DNA of 64,000 nt, taken from Piper betle (lineage: Eukaryota > Streptophyta > Magnoliopsida > Piperales > Piperaceae). Positions 42,200-55,000 of this stretch are shown here, in pieces (within the stretch, counting starts at the first letter, position 1; every line of letters begins with the position of its first letter). Below the pieces are notes generated by a model. It was not told where the DNA came from, did not search any database, and saw nothing but the letters and a program-made list of their open reading frames with translations. The stretch spans positions 1-64,000 of the forward strand of contig JAURVB010010159.1 in assembly GCA_033002965.1 (NCBI GenBank), written 5' to 3'. A program made the translations under genes and the position numbers.

Positions 42200-45100
42200 T
42201 CAAATGAGACAAAATGAGAGTGAATTGATGAATGAAAGAAGGGTATCCACCCAGAAAACCATATTTCTGACGGCCCTTTCATCATACATAAAGCAAGGAC
42301 GGGGATGGACGATCCCTGTGCTGAAACCAAATGCATTCCAACAGAAAGCACTTGTATTTCCTCCTTCATTGTACAAGTAAATATCACCTAGGGAGATTCT
42401 TTCGCAGGGAAAATTGTCACTACAAGCAAATCTTATTGCCTCTTCAGTTGCGGATGTTCCTCATTATGCCTCTGAAGGAAACATGTTCCACCTTCACAGA
42501 AGAAGTCTGCGCGTGGGCAAACATTCAGGATTCATACCTCAGAATTTAATATCAATAATTATTTCCAATTGAACAAATTCATCTTTCTTTCAAGAAAAAT
42601 AAAATATCAGAAGGATCTATACATGTTTCCATATGAGATGCATTCATAGCTAAATAGAAGGATGACTATTCTAAACACCCGAGACAATACTCGAGAAAAA
42701 AAATTAAAGCAATTATTATTCATATTTTTCAACAGAAGAAGCCACAGTATTTGGCCAGCAATCACAAAAAGGAGACATCGTGAAATGACAACAATAATGA
42801 CAGACAGATCTTTCCTGATACACAAAAGAAGTAAAAGGTGAGGGAGAAGTGAAAAGCTTCATACCTGATTCACACAAGGTAGGAATGAATCACAATAAAA
42901 CTGATCAATTATTATTGGGTTTGAGACATTTTTCATCCACACATTCTGGAATTTGATGTCTTTAGCATAACCACTACCTCCCTGAAAGTTACGTTAACAC
43001 CACAACATTCAAAACAATTGCGAATTAGGCTAAAAATAATCTTGCCGAGAAGCAATGAGATGCAATGTCAAAGAACTCTCACAATGTCATGTTTTCCTAA
43101 GACAACCTCTTATAGATGATCCTCATAAGGTTAAATTCCATTGTTAACATAGATCAGTAAATGATTGAATGAAGTATTTTGGACAGATCCTTAATTCTAA
43201 AATCAGATATGGCATATGTACTATTGTCCATATTTTATACCAACAAGATGAGAGAATAATTTGAAGTTCATGTTATATGGATTGAGGAAATGGATATAAC
43301 ACCAGCCCCAATTATTTGGGATTAGGTGAATGAGAGAGAAATAAGAAAGAAGTCTCATGGATTTACTAATGTCATACAAGTTAAGAGTTTTACGATTGAG
43401 CTCAAGATATTTGAAATTTATTGACTGCAGTAAATAAAGAAGAGCATCACCTGCCATGTTTTGATTCTTAGCCCATTTTCCGTGTTTGAGATGAAAGCTT
43501 CATCGATGACTATATCATGCACCTGAGAATATGAATTGAATTTCCCCAAACTGCCAATGCTGTCAAACATTTACAATATAAGACACCCTTGTGATAAAGA
43601 ACATTTTGAAGTATATAAGCAAATATCACCTAATCCCATGTCCAGGCCCACAAGTGATATTTTTAATCCGAACGGCAGATGAATTACTGACTATTGAAAC
43701 ACAATCATCTCCTGTATTTAATTTGGGAGAATTAGCATTTTATAGGTTTTGAGAACTGATGAAAGTAAACAAAGATCAAGTTTTGAACTTTATTTTACTG
43801 TAGAATGTAATCTGCATAAAAACGCTTTCGTCTAGTGGACATTTAGACTTCTAACTCGGCATTAAAATTCATATATTTTAATTACATAAACATCAAATAA
43901 GCATGAAGTCAAGAAGTGCATCTCAACGAGTGTCAGATAACAACTAGGTTAATCTGAACTTGTCATTTTAAAAAGTGAATGGAACTGCTAAAGATGAGTG
44001 GTAAAGCCTCACACATACCAACCAATTGAAAATTGGAAAATCACTACCCAAGGGGCCATGTGACTTTTTTTACAAAAAAATTTTGTACATGAATGCAATA
44101 AACAAGAATAGAGGAGAGAAACCTGTTCTAATAATGCTGCTTTTCACAACAACTCTGGTCGATTCACTGATGTGAATGCCATCCGTATTGGGGCTGTCTG
44201 GGTGTGCAATCACTGTAAGATGTGATGCGTCAACACCATAACATTTTGTAAAAGCAAGATGGTTCTGCTGACTGTTCAGAATTACAAGGTTCCGCACACT
44301 CAAATTGTTGCATCTATGAAATGTTAGGGCCTGCAGAAAAAGTTCTTGACGCTCACAATCTCAGTCTGAGAATGAAGGTAAAGATCTGAAACAATATAAT
44401 CCTCAAGTAGAACTGACCGTAGGAGCATGACTGCAGGGCTGAAACAGAAGATGCAGATGCCCATATATTCAGCAACCATGTTCCAAGTTCAAATGTTTAC
44501 CTAGCAATCATAATTATACTAAACCAAAAATCTCAGCATTCAGATTTCTTACTTGTGTCGCATTTACTTTACAAGATTTTGCCCACCATTTTTCTCCCAT
44601 GCCGTTTATGGTCCCTCCACCTTTTACAACAAAATCATCCAGTCCATGGAAGTAAAGCCACTTACGTGGGTTTAGTCCATCCCAATACCGTGGTTCTTTG
44701 GGAGCAATGATAGTGCCAGAAACCTGTCCAAAAATTGCATCCACAACCAAAATTTGGTGAACACAACATAGCCAGTAAATAACACATTTGCCTTCAAAAT
44801 CTATCATACAATCAGAGTCACTCTCGACTGACAAGGTTGACCAAAATTAATTGGGCCAACCAAGTAAGACTTCCCGGATGGAACTTTGAGTATTGGCCGT
44901 AAAAATCTGGAACAAGCATCCGTCCAAGCAGCTCTGAAAGCCTATACAAATCAAATTTGCATACATCAAACAATAATCATGATAAACCATTTGGGAGCAA
45001 CAGGGCTCCGAATCAAACATCCTGAAATCAATATTAGCATAGATACAAACTATTTCTTCAATAATCACTCTCAAGCCTCATCATTTCTTGATCCAGTTAA

Positions 45101-46057
45101 ACGGGGTGAAGGAAAGTTTGGAGTTCTGATTAAAATTCAGATGCAGAGATAAGTTATTATTATACCAAATCGCTCCACCTATCAAAATACAGATTCAAAG
45201 TTTTCTCTACACCTGAAGAAATATGTTTTACTCAATCATATGAGCTCAAAAATGACAGTTCTCAAGTATAAATTCTATATGGTAATATTTCCATCTGTAT
45301 CATTTTCAATTAAGTTCATTGTGAACGTATCTATTCTATTATTATTAATAAAAGGAAAACTAAATAGAGCCTCTGATTAAAAGCACGAGGTTTGACCAAC
45401 CAAAATACAGCAAAAATAAATAAATAAATAAATATATATAAAATCAAATTATTGGGGTCTATTTTCTCATTCAATTATGATATATCTTTAAGGTCAGAGT
45501 CAATCATAATTATCCGTATGATACTATATTAATACAGTCTATCTCATTATTCAACGAAAACTCATCAATAAAATTAAAATTTATCAAAGCTGCACACGGC
45601 GCTGCATCTTCTTGCCTAGATCTATACAAAATGCGTGTGTGCAGGTACCGTGTCTGAACTCCATTATTACAAAATGAGAGCCCCTACTCATTATCATCTC
45701 CTTGAAGTTTAACAATATAATTTACCCAAAGAAGCCATTGAAGATCATAAGACACAACATCAACATCCCAACAACAAATACAATCATAGACGATTAAATA
45801 AACAAGTGTGCGTGCGCGTGTCATATATATATATATATAAGCTACAGCTAGGTGGTCACCTCAGTGTCGTCGGCGAGACCATCGCCAACGGCGCCGAAAT
45901 CGTCGACGGAGACGACCCCTTTGGGAGCGAACCAGCTCAGAAGGTGGGGATCGTTGGGGGAGAACAGGAGGAGGAGGAGGAGTAGGAGGAAGATGGTGAA
46001 GGAGATCAAAGTGGGTATCCCACCAGCACTACTACTCCCACAGCACAAGCCCGCCAT
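42200..46057 (-). CDS. Polygalacturonase (GH28), one frame break
   Basis: Hydrolyses alpha-1,4 galacturonan in pectin; secreted to the wall. Exons (minus): 46057-45860, 44941-44810, 44723-44553, 44438-44418, 44330-44123, 43711-43630, 43559-43451, 42981-42865, 42506-42200. The fourth is a 21-bp microexon (PCSHAPT). The N-terminus has a long hydrophobic Leu run (signal peptide or anchor), then VDDFGAVGDGLADDT. GH28 catalytic motifs are all present: NTDGIHIS, GDDCVSI, GPGHGISIGSLG and RIKTWQ. About 447 residues. The last exon is one base too long: near 42458-42463 ATGAGGAACATCC should read ATG GGA ACA (IMGTSATEEAIRFAC), so an extra A is inferred; without it translation stops within about 20 residues. 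The C-terminal tail after HPRPCF is about 34 residues longer than usual and may be artefactual. Confidence 0.93.
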
Positions 46058-47409
46058 CGACTCGAATTTCCAATTTTCTTCTTCTTCTTCTTCTTCCTCA
46101 AGCTTGTTCTCTAATTTCACGGTGTGACGTGGTGGAGACAGTTTGCCCACCTATGTTGACGACTCAGCGGTGCAAAAGCTGTGCCATTGTGATAAAACTA
46201 AGTGCGGTTAAATTTATTATAATTTTTATTATTTTTTTGAATATTTTAAAAATTAATTAATTATTTTATTTCAGTTAAATTTCAGGTGAAGTTGTAAATG
46301 GTTTATTTATTTGTGGGATTCAATAGAAGGATTTGTTATCTTGTAGGCTTTGAACTGAATAAAGAATCAAGAGGAACAAACCAAACTGATATAAGAAATT
46401 TTAAGAATATTTGATCACAATTTTTTTATTTTAAGTATAAAAATTGACGGGGCTAAAAAATATTTAACGGTCATACTTATTGAGATAATTTTGCTCTAAA
46501 TGTTTGAAAAAAAAAAAGGATAAACTCCTATTTTTTCTAATATTATGTAAAAAATGTTAAAAGTGTCTCTATCACTTTATATTTTGCCAACTACGACACA
46601 CTTAATGTCATTGCCATTTTATATTTTCCAATAAAAAAGCCTTAAATCAATACAACCTAGCACCCATTAATAATTTCGTGAACATAAATTATATACTTCA
46701 CTAAATTCTCTTTCTTTTTAATTAAACAATATACGTCACTAGTTGCACTCTCACTCTCGTTTTCAGTTTTTTTCGAAGTACTTTCTTGTTTTACCTGGGA
46801 GACGCTAGCAAGGAAAATGTCGCATCGAACAGTTCTCATAGAAGTTACGTCGAAGACAACCAAGAAAGAAACCGCTTGCCTGGAAGAAAAACCGATTGCA
46901 ATCTATGTCAATGTAACTAGTATCACGGGCAGACGACTTGAGCTCTTCTTACTTCTTGACTACAGATTGACGACGAACTCAAAACGAATGACAAGCATTA
47001 TCAGTGGCATTTATAAAGTCAGACGATCCATCCGAGTTTCACAGATTCACATACCAACGTATACGTCCGTGCACAGATGAATTAGCCTACATTCCCATTC
47101 TGCTTGTAAACGACAGGCATACACAATATACTCAGACCACAATCATTGGGGCCGAAATTGGCGTAGAAAACAGAGAAAGAAAATAACATATAGAATATTA
47201 GTTAAAAGGCAACAATAGCCCTTCTACCTGATAAGTATCTTACAAACGAAGACCGAATGACATTCCGAGCAAAAAAAATGTCTCATCGTTTAATCTAGGT
47301 AACAGTCAGGCACACTAATACATAATCACTTGGAAAGATAAACTGAACACCAAAGACATTTAAATCAAGGCCCTTCAGGGCAAGGCTGCCCAATGAGTCC
47401 CATAGTTTC
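46058..47409. other. Intergenic; polygalacturonase promoter and RPS29 3' UTR
   Basis: A (CTT)n-like run at 46076-46096 lies in the polygalacturonase 5' leader. The rest is AT-rich with no recognised gene. Confidence 0.4.
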
Positions 47410-48707
47410 TCAGCGGTACTGCATTGAAGAAAAAAGGGTTTTGAGGTCAATAACTTTGAAAGCAGCACCAATACAAACAACGATAAATGTTTCAATTCAG
47501 ATGGAGGAACGTATACTTAATTATGTTAGTAACAGCTGCTTGGAAAGTGATTGCAGAGAAAAAACTTACTTTATAGTTTAGTATCAGGCCGAAAGTGTAA
47601 GTAACAACTAGCAAGTAAAATATTTTCGGGGGCATTGTTTTCTTTCATATCCTAACCATCATACACATTCTACAGACTCACAAAGCAGTCAATTGCTCAA
47701 GAGTAACTGAAACAAGTATACTGCTCAGAAAGAAGTAATCAACAGTAAAATTAAAAAAAAAAATTACCCACATATAAAAATAAGTGAGCTCACCTTCAAG
47801 AAGCCAATATCCTTGGCATTGCTGCGGAAGCATTGCCTGCAGCACATAAGCCCATACTTTCTGATGAGCCCATGAACATTTCCACAGACCCGGCTGAAAA
47901 GAAAAAATACAAATGATTGTGAGCAGTAACCAATGATACACCACTCAAAATACATAACAATTTCTCACTCCTATTTCAAAGTTTTCAATCCATTTAAAAA
48001 AATTCATTCAAATAAAATAATTCAAAACTTGAACGGAAAAGCATCAAACAGTTACAACGAAAACACGAACAGTATTCATTTAATCAACCATAACCTCTAA
48101 TCCGTCAATCTTCCATCTTTGCAAATGAAAAACAAGCAACTGTAAAAACATAATAAAATACAATAATAACGATCCTAATCACGACGTATATTTAGCCAAA
48201 TCTCCATTATAAACCTTCCACTAAACACAAGCAATCATTGTAACATAAAAATTCATCCTCATCAATAAATTGAGAAGATTATTGGGCCATAACACAATCT
48301 CAATCATCGCTCCTACAGCCAAACTTCGTCCAAACAAAGAAACCACAAGCACAATCCGAAGCCTTGATTCATACAATAATATAACCTCAATACCTTCCGG
48401 CGGCAAAACTATCAACACAATTCATATCTCAAACAAAGCAACGACATACAACACACAGAGCCAAAACACACCCATCCCTGCTCAAAGCAAAAATTGACAC
48501 CAGAAATCAACAAAATAAAGACTAAATATAATTAACTCTACAGTGAAAATTTTCATCAAAAACACCCAAAAAAATCAGAAGAATAAAAAACAAAAAGGCG
48601 AGACATGTAGGGAAAGAGAGAGAGAGAGATGAGAGATGAGGTTACCAAGCGCGGGATCCGGGGCCGTAGTTCTTGGGGTGGGAGTTCCAGACGTTGGCGT
48701 GGCCCAT
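47410..48707 (-). CDS. RPS29: 40S ribosomal protein S29 (uS14)
   Basis: Zinc-binding component of the small ribosomal subunit head. Exons (minus): 48707-48646, 47893-47794 and 47418-47410. The last exon encodes only Tyr, Arg and the stop. The product is 56 residues, the exact family length: [19 protein letters not shown], then Cys21-x2-Cys24 and Cys39-x2-Cys42, the four zinc ligands, then [18 protein letters not shown] junctions are all in frame and no defects are seen. The promoter carries a TATA box, an inverted pair of telo-boxes and site II elements, as usual for plant ribosomal protein genes. Confidence 0.97.
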
Positions 48708-48752
48708 GGCGAGCTCGGCAGCGACGATGGACGACCGCCGGCGATCTCTGCA

Positions 48753-48880
48753 AAACCCTAGATTGTCAAATTAGGGTTTGGCCGTGCCCCTCTCGGACCT
48801 TTTATACTTCTCAGACAGGGTACATGGGCCTGCGTTGCATGTGGACCTCTTTTTGGCCCATTTGGCCACTGACTTGGGCT
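48753..48880 (-). promoter_or_regulatory. RPS29 promoter: telo-box pair, TATA box, site II elements
   Basis: AAACCCTAG (48753-48761) and TTAGGGTTT (48771-48779) are telo-boxes in inverted arrangement, 46-72 bases upstream of the ATG. A TATAAAAG motif (minus strand, about 48799-48806) fits a start site near the telo-boxes. Three TGGGCY site II motifs follow at 48825-48830, 48855-48860 and 48875-48880. This combination is known from coordinately expressed plant ribosomal protein genes. Confidence 0.75.
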
Positions 48881-51800
48881 TTTTGCCAACTCCCCTTTTT
48901 GTGTATATATATTAGATGAACCAAAATGACCACTTATAATTCGTCTCTTTTTTTTAATTTTTATTTAAAAAAGTATTAAATAAATAATTAATTAATGCTA
49001 AAAAAGCTAGTAAGTATTTTTCGTTCTTTGGAAGAAAAAAGTTAGCATTTTTCTTTGAAATAATAGTCACGTACATTTAATTAATAATAGCATCAAAAAA
49101 GTATTAAGTAGTTAAGATGGCATGGCCGATTATAAAAAATGAGACATTGTTTAGTGACATAAACTCCATCACTGTTATGAAAATCGACTTTTAGACATGA
49201 GCTTAGTAGAAGCAATGTCTAATAGCTAATGTTTAGGACTTCTAGTGAGCTTGGAATTGGTTTCGGATCACTTTCCTCTATAAATAACCAAGTTGATTTG
49301 AAGCCCTTATAATCAAGTTTAAAAAAATGGTAATGGACTAATGGAGATGCCTATGCTTGTTTAGAATGATGGAACTACAACATGTTTTACTTTTAAAAAT
49401 GATGATTTTGAAATTATTAAATGTTACTATCATTAATTAAAAGGTTTAAGAGCTAAATTGTTATTAATTTGTATTACCTTCTTAATTCCTATGATTGAGG
49501 AAAAAATAACCCTGTCGAAATTAAAAAGGAAATTAAGATGGGTGTCAAAGAGTTTGTAAGAGTACTACTCATTTTTCCAGGTAGGAGGTCGTGATGTGAT
49601 ATAAATAAACACAAGGGTGTGGAGTGGATTAATATGAAGCTAGTTACTATAGTTATTATCATTAAGTGTAACAGTCAGTCCTCATTTATATTAGAAGTTG
49701 AAACGGAGAATTAAAACGGTTAGTTATGTTGACAGTTAGTTATGGCCTTAATGTAGCTTCATTTATTTAAATATATCAATGTAGGCTACACAAGTTATAT
49801 ATATCTACGTTTTTTTAAGGATCGATGGTCTTTTTAAGTTGACTAATTAATTATATTTCCTAATGCTAAAATTAATAATTATAATGATTTCTGGGTAGTT
49901 ATGAGAAGTAAATCATAAGAATTCTCTAGTAATTGTAAGTATATCATAAAAATAACTAACTCAAATTATTTTCTTAGGAAACATCATAAGCCTTTTAAAT
50001 TTTAGTTGATAAATTGTGACAAATCAATGTTAAGTCGAAGCATCGTCGAGCTAATCATTAGATTATTGCATGTCCAAAAACATTTTTATCTAATCAATTT
50101 TAAATTTATCAAAAGCAACAGCTTATAATATTCCAATCTCTTAATAACCTAACAACACTACTCACAAAGTTACAAGTCATATAGCCCGTTATATATGTGC
50201 ATAAATTGGTGAACTAAATGTTTATTATATTAGGTAGCCAGCCGAGGTCTTAAAGGCCAAGCTACTCATTATGTTCTTATTATAATGGTGATTCATTGAA
50301 TCACATATGAAACTAATTTGTGGGTGATTAACAGTACATTTGCATTGTAGTGTCATGGTTTGCTCATACAATAGAATAAACTCCAAACCCTAATTATAAT
50401 TCACATGGACAGCCAGGTCCACATTTCTTACTCCCTTCCAAAGATTTCTATCAAATGATCAAACTTTGGTAGATGCCAAAGGGGCGACCAGCTTGTTTAC
50501 TGAAACTAGAATAAAAACATAAGAGATCTTCTCCAAGAGGTCACCTAACCTCCATTTATTTCCCCTAAATAAATAGCGTTAACACATGGCATGACCCATT
50601 TGTTCACCAGGCACCATTATAATCCTTCCTTCATAATGGCTTCCAAACATTAGAACCAACCATAAGCATACTATTTTGTTGAGACTCCCACATTTGTTGC
50701 TGCATTGTATCTCCTAGATCATGCTAACATTTGTTGGATCTAATTAACGACAATGAATTGCTTAGTTTCTCATAATGACAGCGAAAATTGCAACTATATA
50801 TGAAGAATGTTGTTAATTAGCTAATTCAAGGAAAATTATGAAGGTTTAGTGAAGACGAACGAAAATGGCATGTTTGTCTAATACATCTATAGAAGGTTGG
50901 TACCCTTTTCTAGCTTAATAATTGTGGTGCTTTTTTATTTTATGTATTTTTTTGGCTCCCTTGCCATGTCCCAATTAAATATTCTAGTTGCTTATCTAAT
51001 AAAATGTAGCGGTCAGTAGTCGATTCGAGTTTTGATTTGAGATAAAATTGAAATACCATGAAGCTTTTCCATTAATTTTCTCCTTAAACATAATATTAAA
51101 TATTCAAATAAGATTAAAAAAATACTAAGTGCGCAATAAACCCAGACTCGGTTCATCTTATCTAATAATAATAATGCCACCTACACAAAAAGACGGTCAA
51201 ATGCCAGCCCTTAATTCAATTAAATTAACGAGATAACGATTAGTCCATTAATCATATATATATATATTATAGCAGGAATTGATCGAGCATACGGACGTGC
51301 ATGGCACCGTATAGTAGAACCAAATTTTGAATCATCTGTCACCCATTTCAGAGGCTGGATGCTAATTATTGAAACTTATCTCAGGTTGGCATAAACGCCT
51401 GGATGATGTATTGAGATTATTAGCATTTAGCAGCATGGGTGAATTTTTTCTGGTAGGAAAAAACCACCCATACTGTCGCTTATTAATATAACGCAATAAT
51501 ATTAACTCAAGATTATACTAATCTTTCCTTAATCATCAAATGCATCTTCTTTGCCATTTGGTCTTTGAGCGAAAATCGTGCTAATCTTAGTGTGGCTCAA
51601 AATCCGATTACAATTAATGTTTATCTATGCTTATTTAGTTAAATCGATCTAAATCAATTATATACAAAAAATTTAACTTAATCAAAATCGTATATTATGA
51701 ATTATAAAACATTACATTTTTAAGAAATCACATCAGTTCTTTGAGTTCAACATGTACATTTACTGTTTGGAACAAAAAACAAACATGTTCAACTGCAAAA

Positions 51801-52050
51801 ATGAACTGTTTCTGTGTTTGAACATCTAAGAAATCATTAGCACAAAGTGGGCAAAGATGGAACTCAATATAAACATCTACCCTACTGTTTTTTCATGCCC
51901 TCCCGAAGGGCGAACACATATATCCACATGGCTTTTCATGAGACAAAATTAGGGCCCATAAAAATTGGGGCGAGATATGAAACAAAACAAAACAAATCGG
52001 GGAAGTTCTAGGGGAAAACCATACACAAGAAACAAAACTCCACAAATCAA
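48881..52050. other. Intergenic, nothing recognised
   Basis: About 3.1 kb of AT-rich DNA with short (TA)n tracts (about 51255-51268). No domain-bearing open frame, no clear inverted or direct repeat. The part next to 52050 is likely PGAP1-like 3' UTR. Confidence 0.4.
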
Positions 52051-55000
52051 CTAGTGTTTATGTGAATGCTTACTGCGACTCCTAAAGTGTGTGCCTCCTT
52101 TTTCTCCATTTCTAATCTCAATAATTCTTAAAATCAATGATATCCCACCCATAAGAGCCATTGCATAGAATGCTTTATAGGGAGCTGACTCAAGAGACGA
52201 CAAATAGCAATAGTAACCACAAAGCAGGTAAATTAGGCTAAGGCCAAAACGTTGTCCAGAGACTCCGGGGAGCAGTAATGAAAGGTCACGACAGCCTGGC
52301 TTCCAACCCAAAAGACCATGGAGGACTACACCTGAACAAAGAGCTGAATCTAAAAACCAAGGGAAACTCTTCTGCCCCATGCCAATTCTCTACAAGACAA
52401 CAAACCTATTTTAACTTTCCTGCATTAAACATCATTTATAAAAAAATGCTCTCTTTACACAAATATAACATAAAGTCACATGTAGAAACAAACAACTATC
52501 AACCATATAGTGAGAATCAGAGAGTTTTCTCCTTTTTCTTCCCCAAGCTACCTCATTCTTGTTTTTGAAGCAAATAGTAAGTTGGACATGGGAAAGGTGA
52601 AAAGCACATGTTTTGTTGCCTTGAACAGGCTGCATAGTTGTTCCAAGAAAAAAGGAGAAAAATGCAAACTCTCTAGCACAGTGCATGTCATTACACAAAT
52701 AGACAATACATAAGAGGCGCAATGGAGGAAATCACGACAACAAATAAAAGAAAATGTTTTACCTACAGGATATCAGGCTTTAGCAGCTTTAAAGAAAATA
52801 TTAAATCATTCCTTTACTTAAAAGCATGAGCTCTTGGGACAAGTGGTTAACCCATCTAAGTTTACATGGTGTTAGAGTCAAAGGGTGTATATAATGCCCG
52901 GATGAACCCCAATTAATTTCCAATTGTTAATTTATCCCATGTTTGTGCACATTCTAAGCCACAACTTTTTTTGCACGAGGACAGTGTTAAAAAATATTAA
53001 ATGGTTTAATTTTTTAATAGCTTGAGCTCTTGGGACAAGTGGTTAAACTATACAAGGTCAGTTCTGGGGTTGATCCTGCGTACATATTAGTTCCCTTGGT
53101 CTAAACACCTTCATTAGGCCCAGGCCAAAAGTGGTTCGTTGATTTGCTGGAAAATCTAGCATAGAGTAGAGAAAATGTCTTAGGGGCCCAACACCTAGCT
53201 TATATATAGCAAGTCTGAGAATGCATAAGCACTTTTAAAGGTTCCCGTTGTAAAAAACAAACACCATTCTTTGATTCCACAGAATAGAGTGAATCTCACA
53301 AGACCTCATCGAAAATCAAAAACATAAACTGGCATCAAATAGTGCACCCCCCAACATCAGGATGTTAAATAAAGCACCGGAAAGGGTTACTAATCAGCTA
53401 TTTGCATTTTTCACTTTCTATATCAAATCATTATAAATACAAAAACATATGTTTCATTTTTAATATAACATTAACTACCAGTTTCAACTTGCACACCATA
53501 CAAAGATTTGATTCCGAGAAAGCTTACTCCACCCGCCAGGCAAGACAACTAAAAACATATCAAATTTGAGAGACTTGGATGATGTAGGGCAACTACACTT
53601 ATCAAGGAGCCACTGCTACAACACATATCGAGGAGATATTTTCTAATAAATATAGGAGAATATGAAGAGCTGAAGGAAGAAGATGCAATGTATTAATTGC
53701 TTGAGTTATGAATTGAGAATGGGCTGAAAGCCTTTTATTTATCTTTTGTTATGTAGGAGTAGTTGCTAATTTAGAAATTCCCATGGCAGTTTGCATCATT
53801 GGAAAGCAGGGATCCCTCCTTCCCCACCCACACGCAAAAATACATTTCCACACACGAAAATAGAAAAACACCAAAGGATAAAAAAGGTTCTTTATAAACC
53901 AAAATTCTAAAAAAAGAAAAAAATTTACCTGTATCTGTGACCAAGCCACAAGAGAAGGAACAAACATTAGTGCTGCAAATGCATGCAATATCAACAATCC
54001 ATGCCGGCAGTCAAAGATCTCTAATTGCATGTCTCCAAAACTATTTCCTGAGTTCATGCGGTTCGAACTGTTATCTTCCAATGGAAGGAGTGGATTCGAT
54101 GCGTCAAATCCATTGAATGATCCAGACAGCCTATTTCCATCAATTTTGGAATTGTAGAAATCTTTCCTTTGTACATGACTGCGAAAGAAAGCCGCCAAAA
54201 GACTGTTACAAAGAACCCACCAAACATTTAGGATGGCAGGACTATACTCTCAACTTAAAATGAACTAAATATCCATCACATGAAGTGGCAAAGTAACTGG
54301 CCATTGTTTTATGGACAAAAAGGTAGCCAATAGACTGGGATGAACTAGGACAGTTGACATGGACGGCTGCCTTTGGCATACTTTTTGACCACATTTCCCA
54401 CTCCTCAATTTGGGATGAGGTGGAAGAAATTCACTCTTTAACCCTCACAAACTTAAGTTCCTTAATCCAAACCTGAATCAACTGACTCGGATCCAAAAAA
54501 ATTCCCGAGGAATACTAAAAAAAGCATATCCCTCATAAACTTGTCAATGTGAATTGCAAATATTCACCTCACAACACTTCAACAAAATAGATAAATATAT
54601 AAATATAAATAAAAAAATCATAAATTACCTGCAAAGAGCAGTATGACAGTAGAAAGCATGACAAAGAAGCAGAAAGGTAAGGCCAACTGCTGGGTGGACA
54701 AGGAAAAGCAGAAGAAATGCTACAATGGCCACAATAAGGGTAGGATATCTTTCCAAGAGTCTCACCACCTGTTTAAATAAACATCTAGAATAATAAGCAT
54801 TTTTTGCTAAAAAATGAAAGAATAGTGGTTATCATCAATTAAGGCTTTTTATATATAGTGCAAAAAAAAAGGAACAATAATTAGCACAACTAAAACTCAT
54901 TGGTAACATTTCAAAAGATTCACATTAGAGTTTACCTTAAATGATGTGAATACACGAAATATTTTCTCACATTGACTTAGAAGCACAAAGAAATACTTTT

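Noticed and set aside
46817..47080. 87-codon plus-strand frame
   Set aside because: No recognised similarity, and it lies between the polygalacturonase promoter and the RPS29 3' side.
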